Assembly: GCA_013288685.1 (NCBI GenBank)
Contig: JABDBM010000003.1
Span: forward strand, 48,608 to 112,607
Source: Bacteroidota bacterium
Lineage (GTDB): Bacteria; Bacteroidota; Bacteroidia; Sphingobacteriales; Sphingobacteriaceae
Length of the DNA stretch: 64,000 nucleotides
Direction of reading: 5' to 3'
In this document: one piece after another, positions 59,418 through 64,000 of the stretch
Numbering within the stretch: the first letter of the stretch is position 1
How the letters are laid out: every line of letters starts with the position of its first letter
The notes under the pieces: generated by a model
What the model was told of the DNA's origin: nothing
The model's input: only the letters and a program-made list of their open reading frames with translations
Databases searched by the model: none
Translations under genes and position numbers: made by a program

Positions 59418-61859
59418 CTACTCCGTCTTCAAACTCTCCACCGGGTTCATCAGCGCTGCTTTTATTGCCTGGTAACTTATGGTCCCCATCGCAATAGCAA
59501 CCGCAATAATCCCGGCTATGCCAAATACCCATAGGCTGATGTCAATCCTGAAAGCAAAACTTTGCAGCCAGTTGTGCATAATCCACCAGGAAGCCGGGGC
59601 GGCAATTACAAAAGATATCACCACCAGTAGTAAAAAGTCTTTTGATAAAATAAATACAACACTTTTTACCGATGCACCCAATACCTTGCGGATGCCGACT
59701 TCTTTGGTACGCTGTAAAATATTGTATGCTGATAAACCTACCAAACCGAAACAGGCAATTAATATGGCTAAGAATGCAAACAACGTAAACATCTCACCAA
59801 AACGCTGGTCGCTTTGGTACTGGCTGTTAAAATTATCATCGAGGAAGAAATAATTAAAGGGGTCGTTGGGGAAATACTTATCCCATGACACCTTTATGGC
59901 CGCCAGGGTTTTTTGCAGGTCGGCAGATTGTAATTTAACGGAATACGACTGGCGGGCGTTAGGCACCAGCCGTATCAATTGCGGATCTATTGGCTTTTGC
60001 AGCCCCATGTGATGGAAACTTTGCACAACGCCAATAACGGTCAGCGTATCGCCCGATGCTACTTTTTTTCCTACGGCATCCTGTGGGTTTTTAAAGCCCA
60101 GCAGGGATATTGCCTGTTCATTTAATATGGCGGCTTTTTTGTCGGTTGTAAAATCTGTCGAAAAATTACGCCCCGCTAAAAGCTTCATTTCAAACTGCGG
60201 GATAAAATCATGGTCGATGCCCATAATGTATAAGGTGAGAGCGCCGACATCTTTATGGTCGAGGCTTTTCCAGCTGTTTGTCCAGTAAATTTCTTTCCCC
60301 ATAACACTGGTGGATGACGTCATCCCTTTAATGCCCGGATTCTTGAGCAATTCGGTTTTAAAAGGCTGCAAAACATTTTGATACAACGAATCTTTAACAG
60401 ATTGTGCGCCATCAAGAACAAGTGTTTGACTGATATTTACCCCAAGTTTTTGGCTGCGCATAAAGTTAACCTGCTGATATACGATAATGGTGCCGGCAAT
60501 GAGGATAACCGAAATACCAAACTGTAAAATAATAAGGCCTTTGCGAAGTACCAAGCCGCCCGATGTGTTTTTAAACGCGCCTTTTAGCACTGCTGCCGGC
60601 TGGTAGCCCGATAGCACAAATGCCGGGTACAGCCCCGATAACAAGGTGCCACCAATAAATATAGAAGAGAATATAACCCAATATTTTGCGGACATAGAGA
60701 AGCCGGTTGCAACATCTTTACCCATTAAATTGTTAAACCAGGGTATTAAGCTGGACACAGCAATTGCTGCTATAATAACAGCGGTAATATTCAACAAAAT
60801 ATTTTCGAGCATAAACTGTTTTACCAGGCTGGCTTTGCCAGCGCCCAAAACTTTGCGTACACCTACTTCCTTTGCGCGTTCAACAGAGCGGGCGGTGCTT
60901 AGGTTAATATAATTGATCCAGGCAATGGCCATGATGATAAACCCGATTAAAAACATAAAGTTTACAGCGCCGCCGTTGCCATTAACTTCGGCCTCCTGGT
61001 TGTAATTGCTGTACAGGAATATATCATTCAACGGGATAATGTCCAACACATTTTTAACGTTGTTTGCTTTGTTCCAGGATTTGCTATTGATGTACTTGTC
61101 GGTAAATGCAGGCAGTTTTGCCCTGAATTGTTGCAGGGTGGTACCGGGCTTTAATTGCAAATAGGTGTAAAAATCATACCAGCCAAAGGCAGTATTAGCA
61201 GGGTCTGATTTTTCACCGCCCTTTAAAATATCGTTTACTAATGTGGCATACGAAACTAAGTAGTCGATAATCAAGTGCGAGTTTTTAGGATAATCCTTAA
61301 ATACGCCGGTAATTGCGTACGTTTTCATCCCGCTATCATCGCGAGATACCAGCGTTTTACCCACAACGTCTTCGGTGCCAAAATACTTTTTAGCCATGCT
61401 TTGTGATAGCATAATCTGATCGGGATTTTTTAGCGCGGTAACGGCACTCCCTTTAATTAACTGGATACCCAGCATATCAATCGCTGAAGTATCGGCAAAA
61501 TAACCCTTAGTTTCATTAAACTTTACATTAGTAGCGGCGTTGCTTAACAGCAACTCATCATCTTTAAGACGGCAAAATTGTTCCACTTCCGGATAATCCT
61601 TCTTTATGTTTGGCCCAATAGCCGGATATGAAGTGGCCGATTGCCACAGCAGCTTACCCTGTTTATACTGATCTAACCGGATACGCACAATCTGTGGCGA
61701 TTTTTTCTGAAACGTATCGTAACTCCGCTCGTACGATACATACTGAAAAATAAGCAGGCAGCAGCTAATGCCGATGCTAAGCCCAAGGATATTGAGGATA
61801 GTATATCCTTTCCTTTTTACAAGGTTCCGAAAGCTGATGGTGAAATAATTTTTTATCAT
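59418..61859 (-). CDS. FtsX/MacB-type ABC permease 7
   Basis: The 813-residue protein forms a third subgroup. N-terminal helix region TILNILGLSIGISCCLLIFQ, first periplasmic domain to about 280, then INYINLSTARSVERAKEVGVRKVLGAG as first coupling region, and QRTKEVGIRKVLGASVK as the second; it ends ALMNPVESLKTE. It diverges clearly from groups A and B, so the array was not built by one recent duplication alone. Confidence 0.9.
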   Translation of the reverse strand: MIKNYFTISFRNLVKRKGYTILNILGLSIGISCCLLIFQYVSYERSYDTFQKKSPQIVRIRLDQYKQGKLLWQSATSYPAIGPNIKKDYPEVEQFCRLKDDELLLSNAATNVKFNETKGYFADTSAIDMLGIQLIKGSAVTALKNPDQIMLSQSMAKKYFGTEDVVGKTLVSRDDSGMKTYAITGVFKDYPKNSHLIIDYLVSYATLVNDILKGGEKSDPANTAFGWYDFYTYLQLKPGTTLQQFRAKLPAFTDKYINSKSWNKANNVKNVLDIIPLNDIFLYSNYNQEAEVNGNGGAVNFMFLIGFIIMAIAWINYINLSTARSVERAKEVGVRKVLGAGKASLVKQFMLENILLNITAVIIAAIAVSSLIPWFNNLMGKDVATGFSMSAKYWVIFSSIFIGGTLLSGLYPAFVLSGYQPAAVLKGAFKNTSGGLVLRKGLIILQFGISVILIAGTIIVYQQVNFMRSQKLGVNISQTLVLDGAQSVKDSLYQNVLQPFKTELLKNPGIKGMTSSTSVMGKEIYWTNSWKSLDHKDVGALTLYIMGIDHDFIPQFEMKLLAGRNFSTDFTTDKKAAILNEQAISLLGFKNPQDAVGKKVASGDTLTVIGVVQSFHHMGLQKPIDPQLIRLVPNARQSYSVKLQSADLQKTLAAIKVSWDKYFPNDPFNYFFLDDNFNSQYQSDQRFGEMFTLFAFLAILIACFGLVGLSAYNILQRTKEVGIRKVLGASVKSVVFILSKDFLLLVVISFVIAAPASWWIMHNWLQSFAFRIDISLWVFGIAGIIAVAIAMGTISYQAIKAALMNPVESLKTE

Positions 61860-61912
61860 GGTTTATTTACTTCGTGTCATTGGGTCATTGGTTGCTGCTC
61901 CCACGCCTCACC

Positions 61913-61985
61913 CTAAATCCCTCTCCAAGGGAGAGGGACTTTAATAGCCCCCCTCTCCTTTGGAGAGGGGTTGGGGGTGAGGCGT
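61913..61985. repeat. Two-hairpin repeat ACGCCTCACCC...GGGTGAGGCGT
   Basis: Outer arms ACGCCTCACCC and GGGTGAGGCGT enclose CCCTCTCC-AAG-GGAGAGGG and CCCCTCTCC-TTT-GGAGAGGGG. The architecture (outer CTCACCC arms, two inner CTCTC hairpins) parallels the units at 15774-16842, although the sequence differs. It ends 3 bp from the stop of permease 8. Confidence 0.85.
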
Positions 61986-61988
61986 TAC

Positions 61989-64000
61989 TTACTCACTCCT
62001 CAAACTTCTCACCGGATTAACAAACGCTGCCTTTATAGCCTGGTAGCTGATAGTTAATATGGTGATGAGTATGATAGCGGCCCCGGCCATAATAAATATC
62101 CCGGTGCCGATATTAATTCTGTATGCAAAACTTTGTAGCCACTGGCTTGTGGCCCACCAGGCAATGGGGAAGGCTATCAATACAGCTATCAGCACCAGCT
62201 TTAAAAAATCTACCGACAACAATGTAATTACATTTTTTACCGATGCGCCAATTACCTTGCGGATACCTATTTCTTTTTGCCTGCGTTGCGCGGTAAATGC
62301 TGCCAGCCCGAAAAGGCCGAGGCAGGATATGATGATAGCTATGGCCGCAAAGTATTCGGATAAGGTGGCTACCCTTTGTTCGGCCGCGTAAAGCGCCTGG
62401 TAATCTTCATCCAAAAACCGGTATTCGAATGGTAGGCCGGGATTATATTGCTGGTATAGCGTACCGAGTTTGGCTAAAGTTTCTTTTTCGGTACCGGCCT
62501 TTATCTTCACCATTATTTTTGAAGCGCGGTTACTGAAGGTGAAATCGAAAAAACAGGGTTTTAAAGTTTCGTAAAGAGATTCGAAGTGGAAGTTTTGGGT
62601 TACCCCGATAATTTGCCGGTCGCCGCCCCACAGGCGGATGGTTTTCCCGATGGGATTTTTTAAACCCATGGCATCAACAGCTGCTTCATTTAAAATGATC
62701 TTTGACCGTTCGTTACTATCCAGCATCGAAAAAGTGCGGCCTTCCTTCATTTTTATACCAAGGGTTTCAATAAAACCATAACCCGCGGCTATATCGGTAA
62801 AATTAATGGTGGTACCCGGTGTCTCGCCGGGCCAGGTTAAGTCGGTAGTGCCGCCGTGGCGATTGGTAATGTTATGCCTGAAATTGGCCACGCTTACCAC
62901 ACCGGGAACAGCTTTTACCTCGTTCATCATGCTTTGCAAGCCCCGCTCATATTTACCGCCAGGTTTGTAATCATCTTTATTATCAGATACCAATCCGCCT
63001 TTTTCAAAATAGACGATGTTATAACGGTTATAACCCAAGTTTTTGGTTTGGATCAGTTGCATTTGTTTGTAAACCACCAACACCGATACAATAAAAACAG
63101 CGGAAAGCGTAAATTGAAAAACTACCAAACTTTTCCGCACCCACGCACCGCCAGCCGAGCCGTTAACGCGGCCTTTTAATATGCTAACTGGTTTAAAACC
63201 GGTAATATACAGGGCGGGGTAAAGACCAGATATGATGCCGGTGATCAGCGTAATGGCCAATGCGGGCACAACCAGCACAGCATCCAGATGCAGCATCATA
63301 TTTTTACCGGTAAGCCGGTTAAACTGAGGCAGTAAAGCGTTAACTAATAAAACGGCAATGCCTAATGCCAAAAAAGCCATCAGCAGCGATTCGGCCAAAT
63401 ATTGGGCAATAAGCGTTGCTTTGCCTGCTCCTATTACTTTTTTAATACCTGCTTCCTTTAGCCTGGTAGATGCTTTGGCCGTACTCAGGTTCATGAAGTT
63501 AATACAGGCCATCACCAATATAAACAGCGCGATGATGGAAAAAAGCTTTACATATTCAATGCGACCACCGCTTACTACGCCGTTTTTGTATTGGTTGTAT
63601 AGGTATTTATCACCATATTTTTGGACAAACAAAGTGGTTTTGGACTCTTTATTCTTGCCTTGTATAAAGCCCTCTATTTTGTGATTGAAGGCGTCGATGT
63701 TAGTGCCTTGCTTTACAATTAAAAAGGTATTAGGATCGTTATTGCCCCAATTGGTGAGTTTGGGATTTTTTTGCAGAAACAGGTCGTAACTAAAAATCGC
63801 ATCAAACTGGTCTAAAGAATTAGCGGGTGGTTTTTGAAAAACACCGGTTACTGTATATAAGCCATTAAAGCCCGCCTGGTTCAGCTCAACGGATTTACCG
63901 ATAATGTTTTCAGTTGAATTAAACAACTTTGCGGCCATTTCTTCGGATAGCATTACCGCATCAGTACGTGCCAGCGCTTGGTTTTTATCACCCTGAATAA
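61989..64000 (-). CDS. FtsX/MacB-type ABC permease 8, N-terminus cut by window edge
   Basis: The frame is open from the TAA at 61989 to the right edge (670 codons), so about 130-150 residues are missing. Visible parts: end of the first periplasmic domain (DAVMLSEEMAAKLF), helices with FSIIALFILVMACINFMNLS, coupling loop STRLKEAGIKKVIGAG, second loop RRQKEIGIRKVIGASVK, and ending AFVNPVRSLRSE. It is a fourth subgroup, with KKVIGAGKATL in place of RKAIGS. An internal Met at 63953 is not the start. Confidence 0.88.
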   Translation of the reverse strand, partial: IQGDKNQALARTDAVMLSEEMAAKLFNSTENIIGKSVELNQAGFNGLYTVTGVFQKPPANSLDQFDAIFSYDLFLQKNPKLTNWGNNDPNTFLIVKQGTNIDAFNHKIEGFIQGKNKESKTTLFVQKYGDKYLYNQYKNGVVSGGRIEYVKLFSIIALFILVMACINFMNLSTAKASTRLKEAGIKKVIGAGKATLIAQYLAESLLMAFLALGIAVLLVNALLPQFNRLTGKNMMLHLDAVLVVPALAITLITGIISGLYPALYITGFKPVSILKGRVNGSAGGAWVRKSLVVFQFTLSAVFIVSVLVVYKQMQLIQTKNLGYNRYNIVYFEKGGLVSDNKDDYKPGGKYERGLQSMMNEVKAVPGVVSVANFRHNITNRHGGTTDLTWPGETPGTTINFTDIAAGYGFIETLGIKMKEGRTFSMLDSNERSKIILNEAAVDAMGLKNPIGKTIRLWGGDRQIIGVTQNFHFESLYETLKPCFFDFTFSNRASKIMVKIKAGTEKETLAKLGTLYQQYNPGLPFEYRFLDEDYQALYAAEQRVATLSEYFAAIAIIISCLGLFGLAAFTAQRRQKEIGIRKVIGASVKNVITLLSVDFLKLVLIAVLIAFPIAWWATSQWLQSFAYRINIGTGIFIMAGAAIILITILTISYQAIKAAFVNPVRSLRSE

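Overview
The window reads as chromosome of a Bacteroidota species, most likely family Sphingobacteriaceae (Mucilaginibacter/Pedobacter-like). The reasons are inferred from sequence: moderate GC, TAnnTTTG-type -7 promoter boxes, little Shine-Dalgarno signal, LytTR two-component pairs, a two-component-regulator propeller kinase, DUF4097 and PepSY-like exported proteins, and long FtsX-type permeases of about 800 residues. No rRNA, tRNA or CRISPR array was seen.

Layout. 1-5.5 kb: ordinary genes (membrane-anchored DNA-binding-like protein cut by the left edge, small membrane proteins, outer-membrane barrel, AraC regulator, AI-2E-type exporter). 5.5-17.2 kb: an accessory region. It holds a complete IS1182-family element sitting exactly in the loop of a hairpin repeat, a small-ORF/nucleotidyltransferase pair, a 136-bp direct repeat around an orphan membrane gene, a candidate conflict cassette (PIN-TM protein, 63-aa protein, Rad50/SMC-like ATPase) bracketed by related hairpins, a RepA-like ATPase whose tail is made of repeat DNA, and a DUF559 nuclease gene embedded among four units of the same double-hairpin repeat that the IS invaded. 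17.5-25.9 kb: a Tat-exported molybdenum hydroxylase locus of PaoABC type with one Fe-S subunit, one FAD/[4Fe-4S] subunit and three tandem molybdopterin subunits. 26-36 kb: mixed small genes, a LytS/LytTR pair, an Imm11-like orphan, a zeta-toxin module with an unrecognised partner, and an HD hydrolase/YitT pair. 36.2-42.8 kb: a four-gene signalling operon (propeller kinase, membrane kinase, stand-alone receiver, receiver-adenylyl cyclase). 44-64 kb: eight consecutive FtsX/MacB-type ABC permease genes on the minus strand, the last cut by the right edge, with no ATP-binding subunit in view.

How the parts may work together. The Mo-hydroxylase genes probably form one periplasmic enzyme family sharing an electron-transfer core. 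The signalling operon probably relays from two histidine kinases to receivers, one of which controls cAMP synthesis. The permease array looks like repeated local duplication. Intergenic DNA is full of inverted repeats of several families, often touching start or stop codons, and these explain most gaps. Gene calls are from translation and motif reading by eye; no database search was possible.
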